A model generated the notes under the pieces. That model saw only the letters and a list, made by a program, of their open reading frames with translations. It was not told the DNA's origin and did not search any database. Below are positions 1-9,054 of a stretch of 46,276 nt of DNA, piece after piece (the first letter of the stretch is position 1; each line of letters begins with the position of its first letter). This DNA is from Sporomusa acidovorans (lineage in GTDB: Bacteria; Bacillota; Negativicutes; Sporomusales; Sporomusaceae): assembly GCF_900101845.1 (NCBI RefSeq), contig NZ_FNAM01000044.1, positions 1 to 46,276 of the forward strand, written 5' to 3'. A program made the position numbers and the translations under genes.

Positions 1-177
1 CATAAGAGGCACTGTTTTGCTACCCATGCTCTGGAAGAAGGCATCGATCCGGTATTTATTCAACAAATGATGGGACATAAACATCTTAATACTACAGTAG
101 CGTATCTTCACATGACCTCGAAAAGTCTTATTGGGGTTAAAAGTCCTCTTGATACTGGCTGCAACCAAAAACAATGA
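1..177 (+). CDS. Tyrosine recombinase/integrase, C-terminal fragment (left edge)
   Basis: Reading from base 1 gives 58 residues that start inside the catalytic domain: an H-x-x-R-H-like stretch (HKRHCFATHALEEG), then QQMMGHKHLNTTVAYLHMT, the usual spacing of the C-terminal His and nucleophilic Tyr of phage-type tyrosine recombinases. The N-terminal part lies outside the window. Its TGA stop overlaps the ATG of the IS91-type transposase (ATGA at 174-177), so the two are translationally coupled. An integrase-like gene overlapping the transposase start is a known arrangement in some IS91-family elements, which suggests both belong to one element. Whether it is active cannot be judged here. Confidence 0.85.
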   Translation, partial: HKRHCFATHALEEGIDPVFIQQMMGHKHLNTTVAYLHMTSKSLIGVKSPLDTGCNQKQ

Positions 178-1325
178 GTACCGTACAAGATGCGCTTCAT
201 CAGTTTCATTCCCAATTTACCAAGAGCTATCCTTTGTCTGCGCAGCAGGCCAAAGTCTATCGGGATATTCTGTGTTGCCGGACAGCACAGGTTAGGGGGG
301 CATGCCTTTGTTTGCGAAGAATGCGGCCATTTGGCCATTTACTACAATTCTGCCGCAATCGCCACTGCCCCACCTGTCAAGGCCTCACAAAAGCCAGATG
401 GATTGACAAACGCAGCCAGGATATTCTTCATGCTCCCTATTTTCACGTCGTATTTACTATGCCCCAAGAGCTTCAAATTCTGATCTATCACAACCAAGAA
501 CTACTCTACAATCTCATGTATAAGGCCGTTGCCCAAACACTCCTGGAACTTGCCGCCGATGACAACTATCTTGGAGCGCAAATCGGTTTTTTCTCTTTAT
601 TTCATACCTGGGCGCAAGATTTACACTACCATCCGCACATTCATACTGTCGTATTGGCGGGTGGACTTACTAAGAAAAACCAGTGGCGAAGCGCGAATAA
701 AAAGTTTTTTATTCCTGTAAAAGTATTATCAAAAAAGTTTCGCGGCAAATTTCTGCACCATTTGAAGCAGTACTATCACCAAAATTTACTGGCGTTTTAT
801 GGCGACGCCCAGCAATATCAAAATCCCAAGCCCTTTCAAGCCTTGCTGGATCAGTGTTATCGAAAAAACTGGTACTCTTATACCAAACGGACATTTTCCG
901 GACCGTTGGCAGTTGTCAAATACCTGGGAAGATATACCCATCGTATTGCCCTATTCAATAGCCGGATTGTCGCTATGGATGGAAATACCGTAACGATTAC
1001 TGTAAAAGACCGAAAACACAATAACCAGACAAAAAAGCTAACCCTAACCGGCATTGAATTTCTCCGGCGCTTTTTCATGCATGTATTGCCCAAAGGGTTT
1101 GTCAAAATCAGATACTATGGCTTGCTCTCCAACCGCAACAAACAGACGAAGTTGGCTCTCTGCCGGAAATTAACCGGCAGTCCACTATACCAAGCAAAGT
1201 TTGAAGGACTTACTACAACAGAAATTCTCTCGATTCTTACTGGTAAAGATGTAACCCTTTGCCCTGTGTGCGCTAAAGGAAAGCTAAAACTAGTCTATTC
1301 GTTCTTTCAGGGTTCATCACCATAA
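174..1325 (+). mobile_element. IS91-family (HUH, Y2) transposase with compensating frameshifts
   Basis: A 383-residue rolling-circle transposase. The HUH metal-binding motif is HPHIH in LHYHPHIHTVVLAGG, and YLGRY in VVKYLGRYTHR matches the two-tyrosine YxxxY of IS91. Part of the N-terminal zinc ribbon is seen (CRNRHCPTCQ). The first Cys pair is missing from the reading frame: between about 291 and 350 the family-like sequence LGGHAFVCEECGHLAIYYNS is readable only one base later. An extra G at 290/291 and a lost base at 350/351 would restore it. The ORF stays open but about 20 residues, including CEEC, are scrambled, so the enzyme may be inactive. Family assignment is firm; activity is doubtful. 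Confidence 0.85.
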
Positions 1326-1379
1326 TGTGGAGAAAATTATATATTCGTAGCAAGACCCATTAGTGGGGAGGGGAAAAGT

Positions 1380-1493
1380 ATGTCCAATTTGAGGAAATCC
1401 AGCAATGATACGTCCATATCAACAGCCAAACAGCAGCCAAATGAGCAACTTTTTTCAGAAAAAGATAAAAAAACCGAAAAGACGGTTGATTGA
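1380..1493 (+). CDS. Possible 37-residue hypothetical ORF
   Basis: An ATG at 1380 follows a strong purine-rich ribosome site (GGGGAGGGG, about 6 bases upstream) and opens a 37-codon frame ending TGA at 1491-1493. The predicted peptide is hydrophilic and rich in Lys, Ser and Thr (MSNLRKSSNDTSISTAKQ at its start). I do not recognise it. The good ribosome site is the only argument that it is real. It lies 55 bases after the IS91 transposase stop and could be a chance frame or an accessory peptide. Confidence 0.25.
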   Translation: MSNLRKSSNDTSISTAKQQPNEQLFSEKDKKTEKTVD

Positions 1494-1533
1494 AAATCCA
1501 TAGCCACCCAGCCAGCGATTTCCTTCTTCTGGG

Positions 1534-1625
1534 CAATCAAAAATTTTGCGCGTAGATAGTTTTGTCGCTCAACTGGCAGTCAGCTGCTGCTAGTTGAGCC
1601 TTTTTGCGCGCAAAACTTCCGATTG
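1534..1625. repeat. Nested palindrome downstream of the IS91 transposase
   Basis: Outer arms 1534-1552 and 1607-1625 are imperfect inverted repeats (CAATC-N5-TTTTGCGCG and its complement). Inside lies a second stem, GCTCAACT (1567-1574) with AGTTGAGC (1592-1599), and a GCAG/CTGC core. A separate hairpin follows (CGAGAGT 1646-1652 with ACTCTCG 1672-1678). IS91 elements start and end rolling-circle transfer at short hairpin-bearing termini, so this could be one end of the element. That role is inferred from position only. Confidence 0.5.
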
Positions 1626-1855
1626 AACCCTTCACGAACCGTCCCCGAGAGTCTTTCTGGCAAGAAGGAAAACTCTCGATTTAAAGGAAACATCTGATGA
1701 AAATTTTATTTTTCCCACACAAGACCGAAGCACGTATAATATTTTTGCAATCAGCTATGGTGGAGATCCTACTAGATTTTAGGGTTCTTGCATAATAGCA
1801 GATTCGTAACATCACTTCTGTAAGAATCAACGCAAAACCACATGGCAATAAAAAA

Positions 1856-1891
1856 CCACTTGATGTGCGATAAAAATAAAACATCAGGTGG
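1856..1891 (-). terminator. Rho-independent terminator for the gene at 2090-2539
   Basis: On the minus strand CCACCTGATGT and ACATCAAGTGG pair (11-bp arms, one mismatch) around a 14-base loop and are followed by TTTTTTA. This would end the leftward transcript about 200 bases after the stop of the hypothetical gene, leaving an unusually long 3' region (1892-2089) with no clear gene. A 34-codon frame ending near 1925 was seen there but has no start or ribosome site. Confidence 0.6.
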
Positions 1892-2089
1892 TCGTGTCAC
1901 TTGAAATCATTATAATTATTTTGACCCGCTTAGTGGCGTCAGTAATTCCGACAGCCCAGCCTTTTGGTGATATTGAAAGTTTTTGCGCTCCCTTTTTAGT
2001 TTCGAAACTTGGTTATATAATAACTAGTCGTAGAGGACAATAAAAGCCATCCTACTTTCTAACTAAGAGCTTTGCGTCCAACCGCTATT

Positions 2090-2539
2090 TCAAATTTTGG
2101 ATTCTGGCAAAAATTTATTTATTCTAACTCGTAATTTTTCTACCATAATAATCAGCATCTGGCAATATTGCGCAATCTCCTCCATATAGTTTACAGTTTC
2201 ACCGAATTCTTCAATTTGGTTATTTATTATCGGTTTGCTGAATTTAAACAGAACTTTGTAAATTAAAGAATCTATTTTTATTGCTACTTCTTGCGATTGT
2301 TCCGCAAACAAACGGATTTTTATTAGATTCCTGTACTCTTGATTCTTTAATTTTGATTCTATTAGGTAAGTTTGACTGGTAATATCTGCGATCTTCTTAA
2401 CGATATTATCGTTTAACTTTGAGAAAGCCTTTAACTTATCAATGCTGACAGTAAAAGATGTGTTTGGTTCTATAGTGGTTGGATTCATTCTACTTTCGTT
2501 TAGACGGTTTATACCGTTGATCCTTATCTGTTTTTTCAC
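2090..2539 (-). CDS. Hypothetical helical protein
   Basis: About 149 residues, mostly charged alpha-helix, with no signal peptide, membrane segment or motif that I recognise. The centre (SIDKLKAFSKLNDNIVKKIA) and the C-terminal half look like an amphipathic helical bundle. I chose the GTG at 2537-2539 because AGGAAG lies 9 bases upstream; an upstream TTG at 2606-2608 would add 23 residues but has no ribosome site, and an ATG 17 codons further in also lacks one. It stands alone between mobile-element debris and the catabolic locus. Function unknown. Confidence 0.5.
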   Translation of the reverse strand: MKKQIRINGINRLNESRMNPTTIEPNTSFTVSIDKLKAFSKLNDNIVKKIADITSQTYLIESKLKNQEYRNLIKIRLFAEQSQEVAIKIDSLIYKVLFKFSKPIINNQIEEFGETVNYMEEIAQYCQMLIIMVEKLRVRINKFLPESKI

Positions 2540-2886
2540 ACTTATCCACTTCCTAAAACAAAGCTCAAAGATCTTATAAGTTGAACTCTTTCTCGTTAGG
2601 ACTGTCAATGCATAACGGCTAATCCGTTACCTCTTGGATGGTATTTTACCAACCATTCCACACATTTGATTTCTTGCCCAACCAGTAATACTAATAACTT
2701 ATCAGTCAGACCTTGACTCTTGTCTCACTTTATCCGTACATTCATTTGTTTTCTAATTGCAGGAAAACACCCCAAATGGTAGCCAGTATTGATTGCACTT
2801 ACTTGACCAGACATTGAGGTGTTTTACCTTTATTATCCATGAACAATACACTTGATAGAACAATTAGTTTGAATTAATCCATGATG
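2540..2886. other. Intergenic region with one long imperfect hairpin
   Basis: No gene seen. A large imperfect inverted repeat lies at 2764-2825 (AAAACACC at 2764-2771 and GGTGTTTT at 2818-2825, with further pairing CCCAAATGGT/ACCAGACATTG inside). It is about 60 bases past the stop of the leftward URO-D gene at 2887 and ends in TTTT on the minus strand, so it probably acts as that gene's terminator. Confidence 0.4.
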
Positions 2887-3993
2887 CTACTTACCAGTAG
2901 CGGCGGCAACCATAGCCTTAACATTTTCAAATTTTGCATTTGGCGGTATCGTACAACCGGAAGCAAGAATAAATCCTTTGCCCATGTCCTTAATCAATTT
3001 GGTAGAATAATTATACACGTCGTCAGGAGTGCCAAGCGCTAACATAGCAGCAGGGACATCCCCCTTAATACACATATGGTCGCCGAGAACATCTCTCACT
3101 TTATAGATGTTGGTAGCGCCATCAGACTCAAAGATGCATTTATGTTTAGGTAAGGTTTTGAAAAATTTCAAATCCCGCTCCCAGTTACCGTCAATGTGAA
3201 GGTCTGCTATCGCACCTTCTTCAATAATTGCCTCGGCAGCTGCTTTTAGATACTTCCAGACAAAACGCTGCCAGATCTTCGGCGAATAAAATTCACTTGC
3301 TCCCCGAGCCGGCGACATAAAGACAACCATAGGTTTAATGGCTCGTATTTGCTGACGTAATTCTGCTAGATTTTCTTCAAGAATAACATCTAAAACAGCC
3401 TCAACCTTATCCGGCATTTTAAACATATCTCTCATGAATTTAGGAAACGACCGGCCGCCGCCCAAAAATTCATTTACCGTAGAGGATGCTTTGGGAGAAT
3501 ATACCACAATGCCGGCATCCTCAAAATCTTTAATAAATTGTGGGACATCCTTCAATTGTTCACGGATCGAATCAAGATCAAAGCCAACCCGACTTTTCAA
3601 ATAATCCTCACTAAAAGCTTTCCAGCCTTTATTCAGAATGGTATCGTAATCTTCCACTGTCATCAATTCCTGCTCATCAAGCTGCCACGGAGTATCATCA
3701 GGAAGCTCACGCCCAGGCAATTTGACTTTCGAATAAAAGATTAATGGAAAAATTGTGGCGGTTGCATATGTACTGCCTGTTCCATCCACATCGCCTAAAT
3801 CTTTAAATGAAGACAGAATTGCTTGATGGGAAGCTTTCATGTTTGAAACAAATTCTGACAACTTCATGCCTACATGTCTTGCAAACACAGCATCTCCCGC
3901 GATTATAACAGGAGTACGGTCCGTTTGCTCAAAAGCAATGGTCTTTTTCAATCTTTCTTTACGTTCCTGAAGTAATTCTTGTGGTGTCTTCAT
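2887..3993 (-). CDS. URO-D/MtaA-like methyltransferase-family protein (paralog 1)
   Basis: A 368-residue protein of the uroporphyrinogen decarboxylase superfamily, nearer to the MtaA/MtbA corrinoid methyltransferase branch than to HemE. Family-like blocks are RTPVIIAGDAVFARHVG near 26-42, KLPGRELP near 91-98, GDVPAAML near 311-318 and ASGCTIPPNAKFENVKAM at the C-terminus. MtaA-type enzymes bind zinc with H-x-C plus a later Cys; here the first pair is H266-x-D268 (LHIDGNW) with C347 retained. All three paralogs in this window show the same H-x-D change. No corrinoid protein is nearby. AGGAG stands 9 bases before the ATG. A GC-rich hairpin separates it from the porin gene upstream. Reaction and substrate are unknown; methyl transfer is the likeliest. 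Confidence 0.8.
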   Translation of the reverse strand: MKTPQELLQERKERLKKTIAFEQTDRTPVIIAGDAVFARHVGMKLSEFVSNMKASHQAILSSFKDLGDVDGTGSTYATATIFPLIFYSKVKLPGRELPDDTPWQLDEQELMTVEDYDTILNKGWKAFSEDYLKSRVGFDLDSIREQLKDVPQFIKDFEDAGIVVYSPKASSTVNEFLGGGRSFPKFMRDMFKMPDKVEAVLDVILEENLAELRQQIRAIKPMVVFMSPARGASEFYSPKIWQRFVWKYLKAAAEAIIEEGAIADLHIDGNWERDLKFFKTLPKHKCIFESDGATNIYKVRDVLGDHMCIKGDVPAAMLALGTPDDVYNYSTKLIKDMGKGFILASGCTIPPNAKFENVKAMVAAATGK

Positions 3994-4160
3994 TATAATC
4001 TACTCCTCGCATATCAAATTCCGCCTAATTATATTTTCGTGAAATCATATTAACGTATAACCCCCACTAGCCTGAATCTTTGACACCCTGATCAGATTAT
4101 CAAAGGCGGCATAATATTCTTGATATATTCGTTATATTGGATGTAAATTGCACCAAGAGG

Positions 4161-4181
4161 GGCCCCGATCGAGTCGGGGCC
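4161..4181 (-). terminator. GC-rich hairpin after the SLH porin gene
   Basis: GGCCCCGA and TCGGGGCC pair around a 5-base loop, about 32 bases past the porin stop. The following minus-strand run (CCCCTCTTGG) is poor in T, so this is a weak terminator or a transcript-stabilising hairpin that lowers read-through into the next URO-D gene. Confidence 0.45.
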
Positions 4182-4212
4182 TGTTACACTAACTGATTAA
4201 TTTTTCCAAGTT

Positions 4213-5673
4213 TTAATAGAAAAATTCAATCTTGGTCATATAGGTTTTTCCAAGATCATCAGAAGCCAATCCAGTCAGGTTTTTATTTTTGATTTTGAGA
4301 TCTTGACCCTCAATTGTCCAGATTACATTTTTGCAGATTGTATTTTGAAAAGCTACAAAAAGACCTTTTATGTTATCCGTGCCTTTCATGATGGTGGAGT
4401 AGGGATCTGTAGCATAGCTAACGGCTTGGGCGTCAAATCCACCGGCACCGGAAGGGACTGCACCCGCGTCAATACTGCGATAGGCAACTGACCAACCGAA
4501 ATCGCCCTTTTTCTTATAATCCACAAGATTTTTCACTGAGAAGAAGGCCGGAGGCTGATTGACTGCACTTGAAAGTTCGATTGCCCAGCCTTTAGGTGAT
4601 GATGGGAGTCCTTTTGCATTGGTAAGACTTGTTGAAACATAGTCCCCAATAAGCATTAAGTTACCCACCTTGACATCAAAGCCAGCTGTCCAGCCTTTAG
4701 ACTGATCAAAGGCACCAACATTAGTATTAAGTGATCCTTTTCCCTCTGCAGTGCTGGTACCCGGAACATCTGACCAGTAGTAACCAGTTTTCCAGCCAAT
4801 TTTATCATTTAATTTTCCCGTTAATTGAGCGGTAGTAAGGGTTTTGGCATCACCGCTGTCCCCGGTACCCGTATTTTGATTAGCATTGCTCTTAACGTTG
4901 TTTACCGCGCCGGTAAACAATACTTTACCTATATTTTTATCAACGCGAATACCGTCAACGCCCACTGCTTTACCAAAAAGAGCATGGGTAAAGGAATCCA
5001 AGGGGAAACGGCCAATACGAACTTTATCAAAGCCGAGGGTATTCTTGGCAGTTACAGCAAATATATCAAAGGCAGCGTTACTTCCATCAGTTGCGTTGTT
5101 GTAATTTCCTGCTTTACCTGTTATCAAAAGTCGTGCTGTCCAGGAAACATCATCATTAATGGTTCCATTAAATTTAATACGTTGGCGGAAATCGAAGCGG
5201 TCTGAACCATGCATCTTTGTTCCGCCCGCCTTGGGGTCATTGCCCAGATAACGGAACCGGGTTTCACCGCTTACCCAAGTATTTGTCTTAGCTTCAACTT
5301 TTGCAACTCTAGCGCCCAACCGATTAAGTTCACCAGCAAATTCTGAGGACAGTTTATCAATTAGTTCCTTATTGCTTTCATCAGCTGCATCAAACTTGTC
5401 CATTGCTTTGGCAACGATAATTGCAAATTCATACCGACTCATGGTTCTGTCGCCTTTAAACGATTTGTCACTATAACCGTCTACAAGGCCCGCTTTTACT
5501 AATTTTCCTACTGCACCATAGGCCCAGTGATCAGTGGGGACATCACTAAAAGACGCCGTGGTAGCAGCGGCATGGACAGGATGATCAACAATGGGAAACC
5601 CAGCCATGGTAATAGACATTAGCGTCAAAGGAACGATTGCCATCCATTTTTTTAGTGTTTTTGCTTTCTGCAT
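4213..5673 (-). CDS. SLH-domain outer-membrane porin (OmpM-like)
   Basis: A 486-residue exported protein. Residues 1-35 form a signal peptide (KKW, a hydrophobic stretch, cleavage near HAA). One SLH domain follows at about 42-95 (FSDVPTDHWAYGAVGKL and GYSDKSFKGDRTMSRYEFA), then a short coiled segment, then a beta-rich body with alternating polar and hydrophobic residues ending in an aromatic (KIEFFY). This SLH-linker-barrel plan is typical of Negativicutes porins: the SLH domain binds peptidoglycan and the barrel sits in the outer membrane. It starts 26 bases after the chemoreceptor-like gene and probably shares its transcript with the upstream URO-D gene, suggesting a dedicated uptake route for the pathway substrate. 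Confidence 0.88.
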   Translation of the reverse strand: MQKAKTLKKWMAIVPLTLMSITMAGFPIVDHPVHAAATTASFSDVPTDHWAYGAVGKLVKAGLVDGYSDKSFKGDRTMSRYEFAIIVAKAMDKFDAADESNKELIDKLSSEFAGELNRLGARVAKVEAKTNTWVSGETRFRYLGNDPKAGGTKMHGSDRFDFRQRIKFNGTINDDVSWTARLLITGKAGNYNNATDGSNAAFDIFAVTAKNTLGFDKVRIGRFPLDSFTHALFGKAVGVDGIRVDKNIGKVLFTGAVNNVKSNANQNTGTGDSGDAKTLTTAQLTGKLNDKIGWKTGYYWSDVPGTSTAEGKGSLNTNVGAFDQSKGWTAGFDVKVGNLMLIGDYVSTSLTNAKGLPSSPKGWAIELSSAVNQPPAFFSVKNLVDYKKKGDFGWSVAYRSIDAGAVPSGAGGFDAQAVSYATDPYSTIMKGTDNIKGLFVAFQNTICKNVIWTIEGQDLKIKNKNLTGLASDDLGKTYMTKIEFFY

Positions 5674-5699
5674 AAACTCTCTCTCCTCATTTTTATTTT

Positions 5700-6518
5700 T
5701 TATGTTACGTTGGCAATTTTTTCTAGTCCCACAGCAGTTGCCGTCAATTGCTGTATAGCCGCAGACATTTCTTCTGTTGCCGCTGCCTGCCGTTCTCCAA
5801 GTTCCGAGATCATTGAAATTGTCTGTACCTCTGATTGAGTAGCATTTTGTATAGTTTGTAATATCTGTTTGATATCTTTAACCGATTGAGAACTATTCAG
5901 CGCCATTTTGCGAATTTCATCGGCAACTACCGCAAAACCTCGGCCTTGTTCTCCAGCCCGAGCAGCTTCAATTGCAGCATTTAGGCCTAACAAGTTTGAA
6001 TTATCAGCCACCTCACTAACAAACTGTAAAATATCATCTGTCTTTTCAATATGGCCCAATACCGTTTGACTAACGTCTTTTGCCTTATTTATATTCTCAG
6101 CTAGCTTAACAGCCGTCGAAGCCAGTTCTCCGGCGGTAGAACTGATCTGCTCAGCAGTAGCAGCAATTGACTTGGAAGCTGCATGAACTGAATCCTGTAT
6201 TTTCATTGATATTCCAATGCCTATCGTCCCAGAAACAGTTCCGTCCTCTTCAATAATAGGAGCAACAGCTATCTTGAGTTTTACCCCATATAAATGTTCC
6301 GGAAGAACCGCACTCACTTTCTGCTTTAAAGAAACACATCTCTGAATAGTAGTTCCCTTGTCTAATATCATGTCTACTTGCAAACCAGTATCATAGGTCT
6401 TGGCAGGAATATAGCAAAGGATTTTTCCTTTGCTATCAGTTACAGTAGCGTGACAGTCGTAGGGAATCAAAGCACAGAATGTTTCAGCGGTGGCAGCAAT
6501 AGACTCCAACTTTTTTAT
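5700..6518 (-). CDS. Soluble methyl-accepting chemotaxis-type sensor
   Basis: About 270 residues. The first 100 resemble a small PAS/Cache-like sensory module found in cytoplasmic receptors (ALIPYDCHATVTDSKGKIL, then VAPIIEEDGTVSGTIGIGIS). The rest is a shortened MCP signalling hairpin; the hairpin tip is NLLGLNAAIEAARAGEQGRG and the descending helix has FAVVADEIRKMA. There is no membrane segment. The start is unusual: AGGAG at 6526-6530 lies 7 bases before an in-frame ATA (6516-6518), while the nearest standard start, TTG at 6507-6509, is 16 bases from AGGAG. I list the ATA; TTG would shorten it by three residues. It follows the URO-D gene by 17 bases and precedes the porin gene, so it may sense the pathway substrate. 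Confidence 0.75.
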   Translation of the reverse strand: MKKLESIAATAETFCALIPYDCHATVTDSKGKILCYIPAKTYDTGLQVDMILDKGTTIQRCVSLKQKVSAVLPEHLYGVKLKIAVAPIIEEDGTVSGTIGIGISMKIQDSVHAASKSIAATAEQISSTAGELASTAVKLAENINKAKDVSQTVLGHIEKTDDILQFVSEVADNSNLLGLNAAIEAARAGEQGRGFAVVADEIRKMALNSSQSVKDIKQILQTIQNATQSEVQTISMISELGERQAAATEEMSAAIQQLTATAVGLEKIANVT

Positions 6519-6535
6519 GGTTATTCTCCTCTTTC

Positions 6536-7648
6536 CTATTTACCGGTAGCGGCGGAAATCATAGCTTTTATATTCTCAACTTTCGCGTTGAGGGGAACAC
6601 AGCAACCAACCGCAAGAATAAACCCTTTTGGCCCAAGATTCTTGACTAACTTACTACTATAGTCATATACTTTTTCGGGTGTTTCTAAGGTGAGCATGGC
6701 TGCAGGTATGTCACCCATCAGACACATATGATCGCCGAGAATTTCTTTTGCTTTGAACAAATCGGTATTACTGTCAGTAGCCAAAATACATTTACCCTTA
6801 GGTAGTTCCTTAAGATACTCTAACGACCGGTCCCAGTTGTTGTCCCAGTGTAACAGCGGGTAGGAACCCGCATTTATAACTGTTTCGACAATTTCTTTTA
6901 TGTTCGGTAAGCAAAAACGCTCCCACATTTTCTTCGACATATATTCTGTTGCGGAGCGGGTGGCACCAATAAAGTACGCGAACGGTTTTGACTGAGCGAT
7001 TGTAGTCTTGATTGTTTCCTTCATCTCTTCGGTCATTATCTTGATTACAGCTTCTACTTTATCAGGAACGCGATACATATCCGTAAATAGATTTGCCATT
7101 CCGCGCGCGTTGGAAAGGCGGTCAAACGGCGGCGCGGTTGTTGCCGGGCTGACCGGAACAATGCCAGCGTTGATGTAGTTTTCCGTTATTTGGGGCCAGT
7201 TGGCGGACCGGTGCCATAGGAAATCATCCCAAGACTGTTTCAACTCGTTCTGAAAAATTTGCTGTGCCCATACGTTAAAACCCTTTTCAATAATTACATC
7301 ATAGTCTTCGGGTTTCATCGGATTAATTTCGTCAATTTGCCACTGTGCGTCAGCAGGCAGTTCTCTTCCGGGCAATTTCAATTTTGCCATAGACGCCATC
7401 CCTAACGCTCTGATAATAGGAACTAAATATTCAACTCCATCCACCTCCCCGAGCTGGGCAATAGATGCTATATTGGTACGACTAGCTGCTTCTAAATCAT
7501 TAATATAATCAGCCAGTGGAACCCCCATATGGCGGGCGAAAAAAGAATCCGCGGCCAGTATCACCGGTACACGGTCAGGCGTACCCAATTCAATTGCGTT
7601 TTTTAGACGATTAAAATGTTTTAAGTATAGTTCGTTACTACTTTCCAT
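6536..7648 (-). CDS. URO-D/MtaA-like methyltransferase-family protein (paralog 2)
   Basis: A 370-residue paralog of the enzymes at 2887 and 10542, with the same blocks (TPDRVPVILAADSFFARHMG, KLPGRELPAD, MGDIPAAML, VGCCVPLNAKVENIKAM). The presumed metal site reads LHWDNNW (H-x-D) with a CC pair near the end. The start ATG has GGAGG 8 bases upstream. It lies between the MFS gene (113 bases upstream) and the chemoreceptor-like gene (17 bases downstream), forming the core of a carrier-enzyme-sensor-porin unit. Uroporphyrinogen decarboxylation is unlikely, because there are three divergent copies and no haem genes beside them. Confidence 0.8.
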   Translation of the reverse strand: MESSNELYLKHFNRLKNAIELGTPDRVPVILAADSFFARHMGVPLADYINDLEAASRTNIASIAQLGEVDGVEYLVPIIRALGMASMAKLKLPGRELPADAQWQIDEINPMKPEDYDVIIEKGFNVWAQQIFQNELKQSWDDFLWHRSANWPQITENYINAGIVPVSPATTAPPFDRLSNARGMANLFTDMYRVPDKVEAVIKIMTEEMKETIKTTIAQSKPFAYFIGATRSATEYMSKKMWERFCLPNIKEIVETVINAGSYPLLHWDNNWDRSLEYLKELPKGKCILATDSNTDLFKAKEILGDHMCLMGDIPAAMLTLETPEKVYDYSSKLVKNLGPKGFILAVGCCVPLNAKVENIKAMISAATGK

Positions 7649-7761
7649 GAAAAATCCTCCAGTTATTAATTAATTAAATTAAAATACCTTCTCCTATCCT
7701 CCAAACAAACTTATCACCGGACCATTTTTTATCAAAATGTAGCTGCTAAAGCATATTGAAC

Positions 7762-9054
7762 CTAACCAGCTATTTTACTACCATTTTCGCTCGACCGAAC
7801 CGAGGGCGCCACTGGCATTTTGGCAAAAATAATTGCTATGATTCCTATTACTACGATCGTCATAATAATATAAAACGCCGGGTTATAACTTTTAAATATG
7901 TCAAAAACTTTTCCACCAATTAATCCCGAACAACAGCCCACCAAGACCGACCCAGAGAAAAGAGTACCATTAATCTTAGGGTAATTTTTAGCCCCGAAGA
8001 AATTGGCAACAACGGTATTTTGGCAAACAAAGGTCCAACCGAAGGCTGCCCCATAGCAGATAGCTGCTATATAACCAAGAATTAGATTGTTGGGAGTTAC
8101 TTGCATGGCTAAAATAGATCCGATAATATAACCGCAAAGGCCTGTAGCGAACGCATAGCGCGCTGCGATCTTATCCATTAGCCAACCGCCAATGATCCGG
8201 CCTGCAATCCCCCCCATGGTGAACATGCCCATAGCCAAAGCGGCATCTGCGGCACTAATACCCAGACCTCTCAGGTGTGGAATCCAATGGGCGGTAAAAA
8301 AATAGAACGGATATCCTTCAGCAATTGCAGCAATAAAAACTAACCAAAAGGCCAATGTCCGATAAGCTTCAGACGGAGTCCACGAGTATTTTGTAATTAA
8401 TGGGCCATCAACTGAAGGTGAGACCGTCGAGTCAATAATCTTACCATCGGGAACTTGTCCCATATCTTCTGGTCGTTCTTTGACAAAAATAAAAGTAATA
8501 ATAGCACCAAAGATCACGAGTCCCAAAATAATAAGCCACCCTTGGCGCCAATCACCGTCATTAGAAACCATGATCTTATTCATTAGCGGCGAAGCAATAA
8601 ACCCCGCAAAGCCAGACGCGGTCATGGCAATTCCGATAGCCCGTCCCCTCATTCTGACAAACCAACGAGACAGAACCGTAGTAAGGGGAACGATAGTGCT
8701 GAAACCCATTCCAAGGCCTAAAATAGCACCGAATCCAACCACGTAATGCCACGGCGCCGATGTTACAAGTGCCATCCATACCGTTCCAATAACCAATAGA
8801 GCGCTGCCAAATAACATTGTCCACCTGACGCCATATTTAACTACTGAAGTACCAACAAGCACGGCGGGAACGCCAGTAAAAAAATTTACCAATGTAAATG
8901 CCAATCCATAGGTAGCCCGATCCATAACAATTTCCTTCATCATGTAAGTATGAATAACAACGCCGCCGTAAAGTACAAATCCCATATTCAATAAATAGAT
9001 AAACCATAAGACCCCAACCAGATTCCAGCCATAAAACTTGCGCTCATCGCTCAC
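7762..9054 (-). CDS. MFS transporter, OFA/monocarboxylate-like
   Basis: A 430-residue inner-membrane carrier with 12 predicted helices in two halves and a central hydrophilic loop near 195-225 (VKERPEDMGQVPDGK). The N-terminus FYGWNLVGVLW and the loop R-M-R-G-R-A-I-G after helix 4 are typical of the oxalate:formate/monocarboxylate branch of the MFS. The start is GTG with AAGGAGG 8 bases upstream. It heads the leftward unit and is divergent from the LysR gene at 9373. With the SLH porin it would bring a small, probably anionic compound into the cell; the substrate cannot be read from sequence. Confidence 0.85.
   Translation of the reverse strand: MSDERKFYGWNLVGVLWFIYLLNMGFVLYGGVVIHTYMMKEIVMDRATYGLAFTLVNFFTGVPAVLVGTSVVKYGVRWTMLFGSALLVIGTVWMALVTSAPWHYVVGFGAILGLGMGFSTIVPLTTVLSRWFVRMRGRAIGIAMTASGFAGFIASPLMNKIMVSNDGDWRQGWLIILGLVIFGAIITFIFVKERPEDMGQVPDGKIIDSTVSPSVDGPLITKYSWTPSEAYRTLAFWLVFIAAIAEGYPFYFFTAHWIPHLRGLGISAADAALAMGMFTMGGIAGRIIGGWLMDKIAARYAFATGLCGYIIGSILAMQVTPNNLILGYIAAICYGAAFGWTFVCQNTVVANFFGAKNYPKINGTLFSGSVLVGCCSGLIGGKVFDIFKSYNPAFYIIMTIVVIGIIAIIFAKMPVAPSVRSSENGSKIAG

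Noticed and set aside
1567..1599. GCTCAAC...GTTGAGC fits the outer boxes of an integron attC site.
   Set aside because: The interval is only 33 bases, the inner boxes are absent, and there is no integron integrase or cassette array.
2020..2090. Match of 11 bases (GGACGCAAAGC, minus strand) to the core of c-di-GMP-I (GEMM) riboswitches.
   Set aside because: The 5' GCAAACC half and the GNRA-capped hairpin are missing, it lies after rather than before a gene, and no downstream gene on that strand is convincing.
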